Assembly (NCBI GenBank): GCA_017445115.1
Contig: JAFSUU010000019.1
Location: 62,001 to 126,000 of the forward strand
Length of the DNA stretch: 64,000 nt
Source: Clostridia bacterium
Lineage (GTDB): Bacteria; Bacillota_A; Clostridia; Oscillospirales; CAG-272
Reading direction: 5' to 3'
A model generated the notes under the pieces. That model made no database searches and was not told the origin of the DNA. It saw only the letters and a list, made by a program, of their open reading frames with translations. The number at the start of each line of letters is the position of its first letter. Position 1 is the first letter of the stretch. This document shows positions 16,717 to 25,462 of the stretch, one piece after another. A program made the position numbers and the translations under genes.

Positions 16717-17115
16717 ATGAGTATCCAGAACAAAGTTGCGATCGATTATAATAAGAAGCTCCCGGAAGCGGAATTTGAAGTGATGAACGCTATCTGGAAC
16801 GGCACACCTCCCGTAAACACGGCGTATCTTATGGACGCTGTAGGAAAGGACAAGGGGTGGAAAGCTCCGACACTCATTTCTTTTCTCGTAAGACTCCAGG
16901 ACAGAGGTTTTATCAGTTCCGAAAAGAAAGGCAAAGAGCGTTATTATACTCCCGTCGCTGACCGCGATACATACGTTCATTCCGTTACTTCCGATTTTAT
17001 AGAGAAGTATCACGGCGGCTCTTTCGTAAATCTTCTCGATTCGCTTTATGCTAACAAAGTTCTTTCCGAGGACGATATTGACGAGCTTCTTATCTGGCTC
17101 AAGACGAAATGCTGA
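16717..17115 (+). CDS. BlaI/MecI/CopY-family transcriptional repressor
   Basis: 132 residues. The N-terminal winged helix (LPEAEFEVMNAIWNGTPPVN, then GWKAPTLISFLVRLQDRGFI and KGKERYYTPV) is the BlaI/MecI pattern; the C-terminal helices serve dimerisation. In well-studied cases these repressors are cleaved after signalling by a BlaR1/MecR1 metalloprotease, and CopY is copper-responsive. No M56 sensor peptidase, beta-lactamase or copper pump is adjacent, and no CopY-like CxC motif is seen, so the signal is unknown. GAAAGGCGG precedes the start. It is a single-gene unit with its own promoter and terminator. Confidence 0.88.
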   Translation: MSIQNKVAIDYNKKLPEAEFEVMNAIWNGTPPVNTAYLMDAVGKDKGWKAPTLISFLVRLQDRGFISSEKKGKERYYTPVADRDTYVHSVTSDFIEKYHGGSFVNLLDSLYANKVLSEDDIDELLIWLKTKC

Positions 17116-17131
17116 ACTGCAATAATAATCA

Positions 17132-17158
17132 ACGGACACCTTGCGGTGTCCGTTTTTG
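17132..17158 (+). terminator. Terminator of the BlaI-type gene
   Basis: 9-bp stem ACGGACACC/GGTGTCCGT with a 4-nt loop and T5. It directly abuts the end of the convergent MFS gene. Confidence 0.9.
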
Positions 17159-18427
17159 TTATTCTTCAGTCTCTTCTTCGCTGCCGCTTTTTTTGTACAG
17201 CTTCGGATATTTCTTCCTGTCGATACGTCCGAGGACTACCGTCAGGACAGCGGCTAAACCAAGAAGCGAAATTACGACGGCCCAGGCAATGCCGGATCCC
17301 GATGAATCGTAAACGTGACCGACGGTAAGATCCGTCGCTCCGGAAATTAACGTCCCGAGAACGGATGAAATGCCGTTTATCCTTCCGCGGTGTGACGCCG
17401 GTATTCTCCTTGAAACGTAAGGCCCTTCGGCGATAGTAGAGAATATCTCGCCGAGGGTGAAGAAGAATATCGCAACATAATATATCGGTATATTACCGAG
17501 CATCGTTATAAACAATGCAAACCCGGCGCCGAGCAGTAATTCACCGGTGAGAAGCTTATTCGCTTCGGTGAACTTCTTAAACAGCTTTGTAATGATCGGC
17601 GTGAAGACCACTACGATAATGCAGTTGAGACTTGACACCGTTCCGTAGATCACGGCTCCGTCTTCTCCGTGAGCCATTCCCATATCGAGCGGCATCAGGT
17701 AGCCCCACTGACCGTACGAAGAGTAATAGATAGATATTATCACCAAAAACAGAAAGACTGTTTTGTTGTTTTTGATAACAGATAAGATCCCTTTTTCACT
17801 CTTGGAGTTCTGGTATTCAGCCTCTTCGCTTAGATCTTCAACAGGTGTAATGTCCTTGATCAGTGTGAATATCAACAGTGTTGATACGCCGATCGAGACA
17901 CCGTTGATGATGAACATAAGTCCTATGTGCTCTTTGAAGAGGATCCCTCCGAGCGTCGGCGCGAGGACCATGCCGAGATTCATACAGAGGTATCCGAGAG
18001 AGTATGCCCGCTCGCGGTCTTTAACTTCCGAGAAATCGGACGTGAGCGAGTAGTATGCCGGGCCTTCCATATTCTGAAAGATACCGGCGAATATGATTAT
18101 TACGATCGTTGTTATTGAGAGCGGTATTATTCCGCAGATTATGTAACAGATGATCGAAACGATGTCGCAGTAAATGATGAGCCGGCGCTTGTTGACTCTG
18201 TCGGCAAGCTTTCCTCCGATAAGGTTGGCAGGCATCATTATGAGCGATCCCACGACCATGTATATTGAGATATCGGATGCGTCGAAGCCCATTTTCTGAC
18301 TCATGACCAGAGTCAGCATCGGCCAGATCATCGAACCGAGGCTCGTTACGATCCTGCCCACGCAAAGAACGTATATTTCTTTACGCAGGCCTTTGTATTG
18401 TGTAATCAGATTAAAGTTGAATTTCAT
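17159..18427 (-). CDS. MFS transporter
   Basis: 422 residues with about twelve membrane helices. The family motif between helices 2 and 3 reads GGKLADRVNKRR, and a charged cytoplasmic loop (about 195-215) splits the two halves. It is in the drug/metabolite efflux-like part of the major facilitator superfamily; the substrate is unknown. The start ATG lies only about a dozen nt after the T run of the fba terminator, with no visible Shine-Dalgarno or promoter, so expression may depend on read-through from the nag-fba operon. The C-terminus is acidic (SGSEEETEE). Confidence 0.82.
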   Translation of the reverse strand: MKFNFNLITQYKGLRKEIYVLCVGRIVTSLGSMIWPMLTLVMSQKMGFDASDISIYMVVGSLIMMPANLIGGKLADRVNKRRLIIYCDIVSIICYIICGIIPLSITTIVIIIFAGIFQNMEGPAYYSLTSDFSEVKDRERAYSLGYLCMNLGMVLAPTLGGILFKEHIGLMFIINGVSIGVSTLLIFTLIKDITPVEDLSEEAEYQNSKSEKGILSVIKNNKTVFLFLVIISIYYSSYGQWGYLMPLDMGMAHGEDGAVIYGTVSSLNCIIVVVFTPIITKLFKKFTEANKLLTGELLLGAGFALFITMLGNIPIYYVAIFFFTLGEIFSTIAEGPYVSRRIPASHRGRINGISSVLGTLISGATDLTVGHVYDSSGSGIAWAVVISLLGLAAVLTVVLGRIDRKKYPKLYKKSGSEEETEE

Positions 18428-18433
18428 ATCGGT

Positions 18434-18463
18434 AAAAAAGGTCCCCGGTCCTCCCGGGGACCT
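18434..18463 (-). terminator. Terminator of the nag-mtlD-fba operon
   Basis: On the minus strand, AGGTCCCCGG/CCGGGGACCT: a perfect 10-bp stem, 5-nt loop, then T5-6, just after the fba stop. Confidence 0.92.
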
Positions 18464-18469
18464 GTCAGA

Positions 18470-19333
18470 TCACGCTTTTCCTACCGAACCGAACAGCTCC
18501 ATTTTTTCCTTTACAGTTTCTTTGATAGCTTCCGTTCCGGGCGCAAGGAGCTTTCTCGGGTCGAATCCCTTACCGACAAGATCCTTGCCTTCTTCTATAT
18601 ATTTTCTCGTTGCCGCGGCGAAAGAGAGCTGGCACTCGGTATTAACGTTTATCTTTGAAACGCCGAGGGAGATAGCTTTCTTTATCATGTCCGCGGGAAT
18701 GCCCGTGCCGCCGTGGAGAACGAGGGGCATTACGCCCGTCTTCTGCTGGATGGCGTCGAGAGTCTCAAACGAGAGACCGGGCCAGTTTTCGGGATATTTT
18801 CCGTGTATGTTGCCGATGCCGGCTGCGAGCATCGTTACGCCGAGGTCGGCGACCATTTTGCACTCGTCGGGATCAGCGCACTCACCCATTCCGATCACTC
18901 CGTCTTCTTCGCCGCCGATGGAGCCGACTTCCGCCTCAATAGACATTCCTTTTTCTCTTGTTATTTTAACAAGCTCTTTTGTCTTTGCGACGTTTTCGTC
19001 GATCGGATAGTGGGAGCCGTCAAACATGATCGACGAGAATCCCGCTTCGATGCACTTGAGGCATCCTTCGTACGTGCCGTGATCAAGGTGAAGTGCGACC
19101 GGTACCGTGATACCGAGCGATTCGATCATAGCTTTTACCATATCGGCTACGGTCTTGAAGCCGCACATATACTTGCCCGCGCCCTCGGAAACACCGAGAA
19201 TTACAGGGCTCTTAAGTTCTTCAGCGGTTTGAAGAACAGCTTTTGTCCATTCCAGATTGTTGATATTGAACTGTCCTACTGCGTAATGTCCCGCTTTTGC
19301 CTTTTCAAGCATTTCTTTTGCAGATACTAACAT
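18470..19333 (-). CDS. fba: Class II fructose-1,6-bisphosphate aldolase
   Basis: 287 residues, zinc-dependent class II aldolase, very close in pattern to Bacillus FbaA. The metal and substrate motifs are ALHLDHGTYEGC, GFSSIMFDGSHYP, IEAEVGSIGGEED, GNIHGKYPENW and VLHGGTGIP. It cleaves fructose-1,6-bisphosphate to dihydroxyacetone phosphate and glyceraldehyde 3-phosphate. A tagatose-bisphosphate aldolase is the main alternative but fits the motifs less well. It is the last gene of the nagA-nagB-ROK-mtlD-fba operon, 27 nt after mtlD, with AAAGGAGA upstream of its ATG and a strong terminator after it. Confidence 0.92.
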   Translation of the reverse strand: MLVSAKEMLEKAKAGHYAVGQFNINNLEWTKAVLQTAEELKSPVILGVSEGAGKYMCGFKTVADMVKAMIESLGITVPVALHLDHGTYEGCLKCIEAGFSSIMFDGSHYPIDENVAKTKELVKITREKGMSIEAEVGSIGGEEDGVIGMGECADPDECKMVADLGVTMLAAGIGNIHGKYPENWPGLSFETLDAIQQKTGVMPLVLHGGTGIPADMIKKAISLGVSKINVNTECQLSFAAATRKYIEEGKDLVGKGFDPRKLLAPGTEAIKETVKEKMELFGSVGKA

Positions 19334-19360
19334 TTTATTTCTCCTTTATTTATATATTTT

Positions 19361-20551
19361 TCAGACTATCATTCCGGTCTCACGGCGTTTTATTGAATCT
19401 GCCGATTCTCTTATATCTGATAGTGATGAACCGTTTTTGATCATTGAGTAAAAGTGCAGAGTGGTTTTGGCGATAAATGAGTCAGTCTCAAGGCCGGTAA
19501 GTTTATTGAACGTCTCGTTCGCGTCGACGCCGGGATTCTCCTTCACGTATTTAGCAAGCGCCGCGGCGGCACCGATACATACGTTTACGGGAACGATCCT
19601 CTGAGAGAGTGCGTTGGTCGCCGCTCCGATAAGCCGGTCTGCGGCTGCAAGCTTTCTCGGAACGTCGGCTCCGACTCTGGCGCAGGTGTCTCCGAGCGCG
19701 CGGTTTCCGAATCGGCGAAGCAGATCCCAGACGTGATCCATGATCGGAGAGAATTCAACGCCGTATTTTTTTGAGAGCGCCATCGCGCTTTCGATCATAG
19801 CTTCTTCTGCTATAAGCTTGACATCCGGGCGCCCGACACTCTGATAGATATATTCGTCGCCGAAGAAATACTCGCCGAGATACGCTGTCACGGCGTGTCC
19901 CATATTGTGTATGTAGAGTTTTCTTTCAATATAGTAATGGAACGGTGAAAAGGGAACTATGTTCTTTACGTCTCGCCATTCCCCTTTAATAGCTCCGCAG
20001 TCTATCGGCAGAACGCCGTACTCTTCGACCGCGATCCCGAGCGGATCTTCTCCCTCTCCCTTTTCCTTCGGTACGGGGACCATTCTGCCGACAGAAGTTT
20101 CAACAAGCCCGACGGTGTCGAGCTCTTCTGCCGTCAAAACTTCGGCGAGAAGCCCCCTCACGTATTCATCGGCGTCCATAAGGTTTTCGCAGATAAGAAG
20201 ATTGATCGGTCCGATGCCGCGTTCAAATCTCACTTTAACGCCCGCGGAAAAGTTAGGGATGATATACTTTATCGCTTTTGCTCCGACGCAGGTAACGCAA
20301 ACGTCCGCTTGTGCGATTTTTTCAACTGCGGCTTCTTTGTCATTCCCGTCGACCGCCGAAATATTTTTAATGGTAATTTTCCTCTCGCCTTCGTTCGAGA
20401 CTATAGACAACGGGTATTCGTGCTTCTCGTTGATCCTCTCAACTACCGGCTTTGCGACGTCAATGAACGTGACGTCCCATCCGTCGAGAGAAAAGAGCGG
20501 AGCTATAAATCCGCGTCCGATGTTTCCGGCGCCGAATATAACAACTTTCAT
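19361..20551 (-). CDS. mtlD: Mannitol-1-phosphate 5-dehydrogenase
   Basis: 396 residues, mannitol dehydrogenase family. The N-terminal Rossmann motif is VIFGAGNIGRGF, followed by LLICENLM and the catalytic region RKLYIHNMGHAVTAYLG. The enzyme interconverts mannitol 1-phosphate and fructose 6-phosphate with NAD. Its operon partners NagA and NagB generate fructose 6-phosphate, so it may form mannitol 1-phosphate here or feed mannitol into the same pool. No mannitol PTS gene is seen nearby. An inverted repeat at 20582-20607 separates it from the ROK gene. Confidence 0.87.
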   Translation of the reverse strand: MKVVIFGAGNIGRGFIAPLFSLDGWDVTFIDVAKPVVERINEKHEYPLSIVSNEGERKITIKNISAVDGNDKEAAVEKIAQADVCVTCVGAKAIKYIIPNFSAGVKVRFERGIGPINLLICENLMDADEYVRGLLAEVLTAEELDTVGLVETSVGRMVPVPKEKGEGEDPLGIAVEEYGVLPIDCGAIKGEWRDVKNIVPFSPFHYYIERKLYIHNMGHAVTAYLGEYFFGDEYIYQSVGRPDVKLIAEEAMIESAMALSKKYGVEFSPIMDHVWDLLRRFGNRALGDTCARVGADVPRKLAAADRLIGAATNALSQRIVPVNVCIGAAAALAKYVKENPGVDANETFNKLTGLETDSFIAKTTLHFYSMIKNGSSLSDIRESADSIKRRETGMIV

Positions 20552-20581
20552 TTTATTTTCCTCTTGCAGAGCTTATTCAAA

Positions 20582-20607
20582 CGGCTTCCGTCATACGGCG
20601 GAAGCCG
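20582..20607 (-). terminator. Intra-operon hairpin between the ROK gene and mtlD
   Basis: Perfect 9-bp arms CGGCTTCCG/CGGAAGCCG around an 8-nt loop. On the minus strand it is followed by TTTGAATAAG, a poor U tail. It may be a leaky terminator or a stabilising structure that lowers mtlD-fba relative to nagAB. Confidence 0.45.
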
Positions 20608-20615
20608 ATCAAAAT

Positions 20616-21989
20616 TTATTTTGTTTCGGGAAGACTTGCGGCTGCGACGGACTGACCTACGCGGCGGCTCTTCTCGTCGGGAATGTGGAGCTTGATCTTC
20701 TTTGAAAGCTCGGGATACTCTGTGTCGAGCACTTCGTTAGCTTTGGAAAGAAGGATCGTTCCGCCTTCGCCTGACGTAACGCGTCCCATAATGAGAACGT
20801 GCTTGATGTCGTAAAACTTTGCATAGTAAGCGATAGCGTAACCGAAATAAACTCCGATAGTCTCATAGATCTTCGCGGCTCTCTCATCGCCTTCCGCCAT
20901 AAGCTTCTGAACAACTTTGAGTTTCTCGGCGGGAGAAAGAGCTTCGTCAAGCTCAATGCCGGCTGCGGGAGCGAGCTTTATAACGCCGTCCTGCGAGAAG
21001 TATTTAACTCCGCATCCGTAGTCACCGGACCACTCGTCGACCATTGCGTTCTTGCAGAAGTCGACAGGCACAAACGCAAGCTCGTTTAGCCAGCCGGTGA
21101 TGTTGCCGTTTCCGTCAACGTAACCGCCCGCCTCGGACGTGCCCATGGCTATACCGAGAACGTTGTTGTCTTCAAGATCCATAGCGCCTGCGAGAGCTGT
21201 GACGTCGCCGTCGTTTGCGACCTCAAGCGGAACGTCGCCGATCTCTTTTGCAACGTCGATATACATCGTCTTGACCTTCTTCTCAAAGTCCTCGTCGGAG
21301 ACCTTTAAGAAAAGGGAAGCGACCATTATTTTATTGTCAACGTAAACGCCCGCGGACGAAACGCCGATAGCGTCTACTCTCGGCATGTGGCTTGCCGCCG
21401 TCTTCATCGCTTCAAGGATGCCCTGATAGTGATATTCCGGGTCAGCCGTTATCTTCGGGAACCATACTACCTCTTCAGAGTATACGGACTCGCCGTTGAT
21501 TACCGCAGAGACTTTTCTGTCGGAACCGCCGGCGTCAAATCCGATACGACAGCCGTCAAGATGGCGGCCGATAGCGGCGGATGCTTCGCTTGTAACGGGA
21601 GCTGCACACTTCGGGCAGAGAACTTCCACTTCAAAGGGCTTTTCATAAACTCTCGTCATAAAGTCGGCGTCAAATTGATGCTCGCCGCCTTTTGCGTAGT
21701 CTGTTTTAAGTTTTTCACCGATGTATTTTGAACCGTGGACTATGACTTTCCAGCCGCCGCGCGTCCAGAGCATCGTTTTGATGATCCTTTCGGCAATGGC
21801 GTAGTTTTCCTCGTCATGTCCCGTACCGTCGGCGTAAATGTCGAGCGCGAACGTGGATACGAATCCTTTGTTTCTCTCAACGCCGATCGTCAGTTTGGTT
21901 TTTTGATCTGCTTTTGCAACTGCCGCCGAGTATTCGTCGAGTACGACGGACATTGGGGCGAATTGGGGATCAAGTACGGCTTTGATCAT
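20616..21989 (-). CDS. ROK-family protein with N-terminal extra domain
   Basis: 457 residues. The C-terminal two thirds is a ROK (repressor, ORF, kinase) sugar-kinase fold: the phosphate loop GFDAGGSDRK (about 150-159), IGVSSAGVYV, VANDGDVTALAGA and GIAMGTSEAGGYVD. It lacks an HTH, so a kinase is more likely than a repressor. Residues 1-145 form a separate domain with CPKC at 125-128 that I do not recognise; a second cysteine pair is not evident, so zinc binding is uncertain. Sitting between nagB and mtlD, it may phosphorylate N-acetylglucosamine, glucosamine or another hexose. Length is well above the usual 300 or so residues. Confidence 0.72.
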   Translation of the reverse strand: MIKAVLDPQFAPMSVVLDEYSAAVAKADQKTKLTIGVERNKGFVSTFALDIYADGTGHDEENYAIAERIIKTMLWTRGGWKVIVHGSKYIGEKLKTDYAKGGEHQFDADFMTRVYEKPFEVEVLCPKCAAPVTSEASAAIGRHLDGCRIGFDAGGSDRKVSAVINGESVYSEEVVWFPKITADPEYHYQGILEAMKTAASHMPRVDAIGVSSAGVYVDNKIMVASLFLKVSDEDFEKKVKTMYIDVAKEIGDVPLEVANDGDVTALAGAMDLEDNNVLGIAMGTSEAGGYVDGNGNITGWLNELAFVPVDFCKNAMVDEWSGDYGCGVKYFSQDGVIKLAPAAGIELDEALSPAEKLKVVQKLMAEGDERAAKIYETIGVYFGYAIAYYAKFYDIKHVLIMGRVTSGEGGTILLSKANEVLDTEYPELSKKIKLHIPDEKSRRVGQSVAAASLPETK

Positions 21990-22012
21990 TGCTTTATCCT
22001 CTCAAATCTCGA

Positions 22013-22804
22013 TTAAAGGGGTTTGTATTCCGTGAGTTCACTTGCAGCATCCTCGTCGAGAACGAAAACTACGTTCTTTCTGAGACGTAGGATAGAAGCC
22101 TGGCAGTAAGGTGTGATGTCGCCTTCGAGAGCGTCTTTGATCGCTTTTGCTTTGTTCTTGCCGTTTGCAACGAGAACTATCTGCTTTGCGTTCATGATCG
22201 CTTTGATACCCATCGAAAGAGCCTTGCGCGGTACCTCGTCAGCGCTGTTGAACAGACGGGAGTTAGCTTCGATCGTATTTTCAGTGAGTGTTACAACGTG
22301 AGTTCCCATGATGAACTTGTCGCCGGGCTCGTTGAAGCCGATGTGACCGTTGCGGCCGATGCCGAGGACCTGAAGATCTACGTTGCCGGCTGCTTCTATT
22401 GCTTCGTCATACTTGCGGCACTCTTCGTCGGGATCTTTTGCAAGACCGTTCAGGAGGTGAGTCTCAGCCATGTCGATATTAACCTTGTTGAAAAGGTATT
22501 TGTTCATGAAATATCTGTAGCTCTGCTCATGCTCGGGAGCTATCGGATAATACTCGTCGAGGTTGTATGTCGTGACACCGGAAAAGTCCACTTTACCCTC
22601 AGCGTTGAGGTTGGCAAGCTCGGTGTAAAGGCCGATCGGCGACGTGCCGGTGGCAAGTCCGAGAATGAAGTGAGCTTTCTTGTTGATCTCGCCGGATACG
22701 ATTGCAGCGGCTTTTGCGCTGAGCGCGTCGTAATCCTTAGCGACGAATACCTGGATGCCGGAATCTTTTCCGTTTGAGTAAGCTTTTACGTCAGTTGTTT
22801 TCAT
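22013..22804 (-). CDS. nagB: Glucosamine-6-phosphate deaminase
   Basis: 263 residues. Motifs are FILGLATGTSPIGLY, TTYNLDEYY, LGIGRNGHIGFNEPG and LSMGIKAIM, all typical of NagB. It converts glucosamine 6-phosphate to fructose 6-phosphate and ammonia. It overlaps the end of nagA by 14 nt and is followed 23 nt later by the ROK gene. Catalytic Asp and His lie in the LDEYY and NGHIGF motifs. Confidence 0.95.
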   Translation of the reverse strand: MKTTDVKAYSNGKDSGIQVFVAKDYDALSAKAAAIVSGEINKKAHFILGLATGTSPIGLYTELANLNAEGKVDFSGVTTYNLDEYYPIAPEHEQSYRYFMNKYLFNKVNIDMAETHLLNGLAKDPDEECRKYDEAIEAAGNVDLQVLGIGRNGHIGFNEPGDKFIMGTHVVTLTENTIEANSRLFNSADEVPRKALSMGIKAIMNAKQIVLVANGKNKAKAIKDALEGDITPYCQASILRLRKNVVFVLDEDAASELTEYKPL

Positions 22805-23933
22805 ATCTGATCATTCCTCCGATAATTGTTTTTATGATATCAAAATTATCATTTACTATTATAATGTCCGCGTCCTTACCCACTTCAAGCGAGCCTTTGC
22901 GCGCGTCCTCGTGTATCGCTCTCGCCGGGTTCAGTGACGCCGCGGCGAAAGACTTTGCGATACCGAGATCGGTGTTGTTGTATACGTTCTGTACCGCACG
23001 GTTGAGTCTCAGAACGCTTCCGGCGATAGTTCCGTCTTCGAGCAGGCATTGAATACCTTTGACGTAAACGTCCTGTCCGCCGAGATCGTACTTGCCGTCC
23101 GGCATGCCGCCTGCTCTCATGCAGTCTGTGATGAGACAGAGCTTGTCTCCTTTGATCTTTGCGACAAGACTGAAGAGCCCGCGGTTTACGTGGAACGTGT
23201 CGCAGATCATTTCGCACGATACCTCGTCATGTGAGAGCGCGGAACCGACGACGCCGGGATTTCTGTGCATCAGGGGCGTCATCGCGTTGAAGAGGTGAGT
23301 CGTGTGACGTACTCCTGCCTCTATCCCCGCGTTCGCTTCCTCAAACGTTGCGCCGGTGTGACCGGTGGAAACGAGAACGTCGGAATTTTCAACGATGTAT
23401 TTTATCGCGTCGAGGGCTCCGGGCATTTCGGGAGCGATCGTTACGAGCTTTATAATGTCGGCGTTATCGACGATGAATTTTCCGTCCGGAGGAAGAATGT
23501 GTTCCTCAGCCTGAGCGCCTTTTTTCGAAGGATTGATGAACGGACCTTCGCAGTTGATGCCGAGCACGTTTGCGCCGTGATAACCTTTCTTTGCTTTAAG
23601 CTCACGCGCCGAGTCGAACGCTTTTTCGATCTGAGCTTTTGCGACCGTCATCGTGGTGGGGCAGAACGAAGTCACTCCGTTTGCGACGATCGCCGTCGCC
23701 ATTCTTTCAAGTCCCGCGGGATCTCCGTCGCAGGTGTCTTCTCCGACGTAGCCGTGAATGTGGATATCGACGAGACCGGGAGCGACAAGATCTCCTTTGG
23801 CATCTATCGTCTCGCATCCGGCAGGTACGTTCGCTTCATCGACGATACCCTCTATTTTTTCGTCAAAAAGGATCGCCTTACCCTCCAGAACCTCCGTCGG
23901 TGTTACGATCCTTCCGTTGATGATACATTTCAT
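22791..23933 (-). CDS. nagA: N-acetylglucosamine-6-phosphate deacetylase
   Basis: 380 residues, amidohydrolase fold. Metal and active-site motifs are LVDIHIHGYVGEDT, INCEGPFINP, VSTGHTGATFE, HTTHLFNAMTP and CLITDCMRAGG. It deacetylates GlcNAc-6-phosphate, the committed step of amino-sugar catabolism. I place the start at ATG 23933, with AAGGGGG 8 nt upstream; a TTG at 23957 is in frame but precedes that site. It is the first gene of the operon, behind the promoter at 23964-23992. Confidence 0.94.
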   Translation of the reverse strand: MKCIINGRIVTPTEVLEGKAILFDEKIEGIVDEANVPAGCETIDAKGDLVAPGLVDIHIHGYVGEDTCDGDPAGLERMATAIVANGVTSFCPTTMTVAKAQIEKAFDSARELKAKKGYHGANVLGINCEGPFINPSKKGAQAEEHILPPDGKFIVDNADIIKLVTIAPEMPGALDAIKYIVENSDVLVSTGHTGATFEEANAGIEAGVRHTTHLFNAMTPLMHRNPGVVGSALSHDEVSCEMICDTFHVNRGLFSLVAKIKGDKLCLITDCMRAGGMPDGKYDLGGQDVYVKGIQCLLEDGTIAGSVLRLNRAVQNVYNNTDLGIAKSFAAASLNPARAIHEDARKGSLEVGKDADIIIVNDNFDIIKTIIGGMIRYENN

Positions 23934-23963
23934 AGGAAATACCCCCTTCTTTACCAATTATGT

Positions 23964-23992
23964 ATTTTAGCACAACATATTGATAAAATCAA
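23964..23992 (-). promoter_or_regulatory. Promoter of the nagA operon
   Basis: Minus-strand TTGATT and TAAAAT separated by 17 bp, about 31 nt upstream of the nagA start. I see no clear palindromic operator for a GntR/NagR-type repressor around it. Confidence 0.65.
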
Positions 23993-24010
23993 GGGCAAAA
24001 CTACAATTTT

Positions 24011-25318
24011 TTAAAGAAGTTCGCCGTAACAAACTTCGCCGTCGTTTCCGGTTAGTTTTACCGGTACGGTTCTGCCTGAAAGGTCCTCTTCGCACTGAAC
24101 TCTTACTTCAACGTAGTGACGCGAATGTCCTATGTTTACGCCGTCAGCTTTTTGCTCGAAAAGCACTCCGTCGCCGCCGTTTTCGTACTGTGATACGTAG
24201 GCGTCGAGAATGTCACGCTTGATCTTTTTCTGTATCTCTGAAAGCCTTGCGGCGCGTTCGTATTTCACCTCTTGCGACAGCTGTCCCGGCATTGTCGCCG
24301 CCTCCGTTCCCGCGCGTCTTGAAAACGGGAAAATGTGGAGGTGCATAAAACCGATCCGGCGGACAAAGTCGACCGTCTCGTTGAATTCTTCCTCGGTCTC
24401 TCCGGGGAATCCGACTATCACGTCGGCGCTGAAGAATATGCCGGGTATTATCTTCTTTGCCGTTTCAAGCGCTTCTGCCGCTTGAGACGCATTGTATTTT
24501 CTCCTCATCCTCGCCAGCACCGTTGAAGAACCGCTCTGAACGGATATGTGAAGATGCGGAAGGAAAGAAGGAAGAGACGCTGCAGTTGAAAGGAAGCTCT
24601 CCTTCAATATATTCGGATCGAGAGAACCGAGAGTCAGCCTGTCAACTCCGTCGATCGAGTCGACTTTTTTGAGGAGCTCTTCGAGCGCGTGAGCCTTTCC
24701 CCGGTCCTTGCCGTAAGACGCGGTCTCGATCCCGGTGAGTATTATTTCTGGACAGCTCTTCGCTATGCTTTTCACCTCGTCAAGAATGACGCCCTCGTCT
24801 TTGGAACGTATCTTGCCGCGCCCTTTCGGGATGATGCAGTACGCGCACTTGTTTTCACATCCGTCTTCTATCTTGACGTACGCTCTCGCCCGTCTTGCGT
24901 GAGTTATCGTGAGACCGTCGTAGTCGGCAAAATCTATGTCGTTCAGTATGTCGTCCGCCCGTTTTCCCCCGGCGAGCGAGACGGCGACGTCGGGGATCTT
25001 TTTCTTGTCGGAGTTTCCGACGATCACGAGATCGCTTTTGATATTTCTTATCTCGTCCGGGAAGATCTGCGCCGAGCACCCCGTCACTATAATGTTTTCG
25101 GCGTAGGAGTTCGTCAGAGCGCGGCGGATCATCTGCCTGCTCTTTCTGTCACTTTCAGCGGTGACTGAACAGGTGTTGATGATGCATACGTCTGCACGTT
25201 TTCCGAAAGGCACGACTTCAAAACCGCGCGATTCAAGTTCCTCCGCGACAGCGTCGGATTCATACTGATTCGCCCGGCAGCCGAGTGTATAGAATGATAC
25301 CGTTCTTTTTATGTTCAT
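24011..25318 (-). CDS. mtaB: tRNA (t6A37) methylthiotransferase
   Basis: 435 residues, radical SAM methylthiotransferase. The N-terminal cluster domain has cysteines 14, 50 and 81 (TLGCRANQYES, INTCSV, VTGCSAQ). The radical SAM cluster is CENKCAYC (Cys154, 158, 161). A C-terminal TRAM-like domain follows. This is the MtaB subgroup (shape TLGCRANQ rather than TxGCQMN of MiaB), which converts t6A to ms2t6A at position 37 of ANN-decoding tRNAs. It has its own promoter at 25344-25372 and GGAGG before its ATG. Confidence 0.92.
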   Translation of the reverse strand: MNIKRTVSFYTLGCRANQYESDAVAEELESRGFEVVPFGKRADVCIINTCSVTAESDRKSRQMIRRALTNSYAENIIVTGCSAQIFPDEIRNIKSDLVIVGNSDKKKIPDVAVSLAGGKRADDILNDIDFADYDGLTITHARRARAYVKIEDGCENKCAYCIIPKGRGKIRSKDEGVILDEVKSIAKSCPEIILTGIETASYGKDRGKAHALEELLKKVDSIDGVDRLTLGSLDPNILKESFLSTAASLPSFLPHLHISVQSGSSTVLARMRRKYNASQAAEALETAKKIIPGIFFSADVIVGFPGETEEEFNETVDFVRRIGFMHLHIFPFSRRAGTEAATMPGQLSQEVKYERAARLSEIQKKIKRDILDAYVSQYENGGDGVLFEQKADGVNIGHSRHYVEVRVQCEEDLSGRTVPVKLTGNDGEVCYGELL

Positions 25319-25343
25319 ACCGGCCTCCGCTTAATACTGATAT

Positions 25344-25372
25344 ATTGTATCACAATACGTCTTCCGCGTAAA
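25344..25372 (-). promoter_or_regulatory. Promoter of mtaB
   Basis: Minus-strand TTTACG, 17-bp spacer, TACAAT, about 25 nt before mtaB. The -10 lies within a short inverted repeat TTGT-ATC-ACAA. Confidence 0.55.
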
Positions 25373-25462
25373 CACCGATTTTGATTTTCGGATCGATTTT
25401 TATAAGAAAAATACGATATTTTGTTAAAATCAGAGAAAATACGCTAAATGATGAGAAAACAC

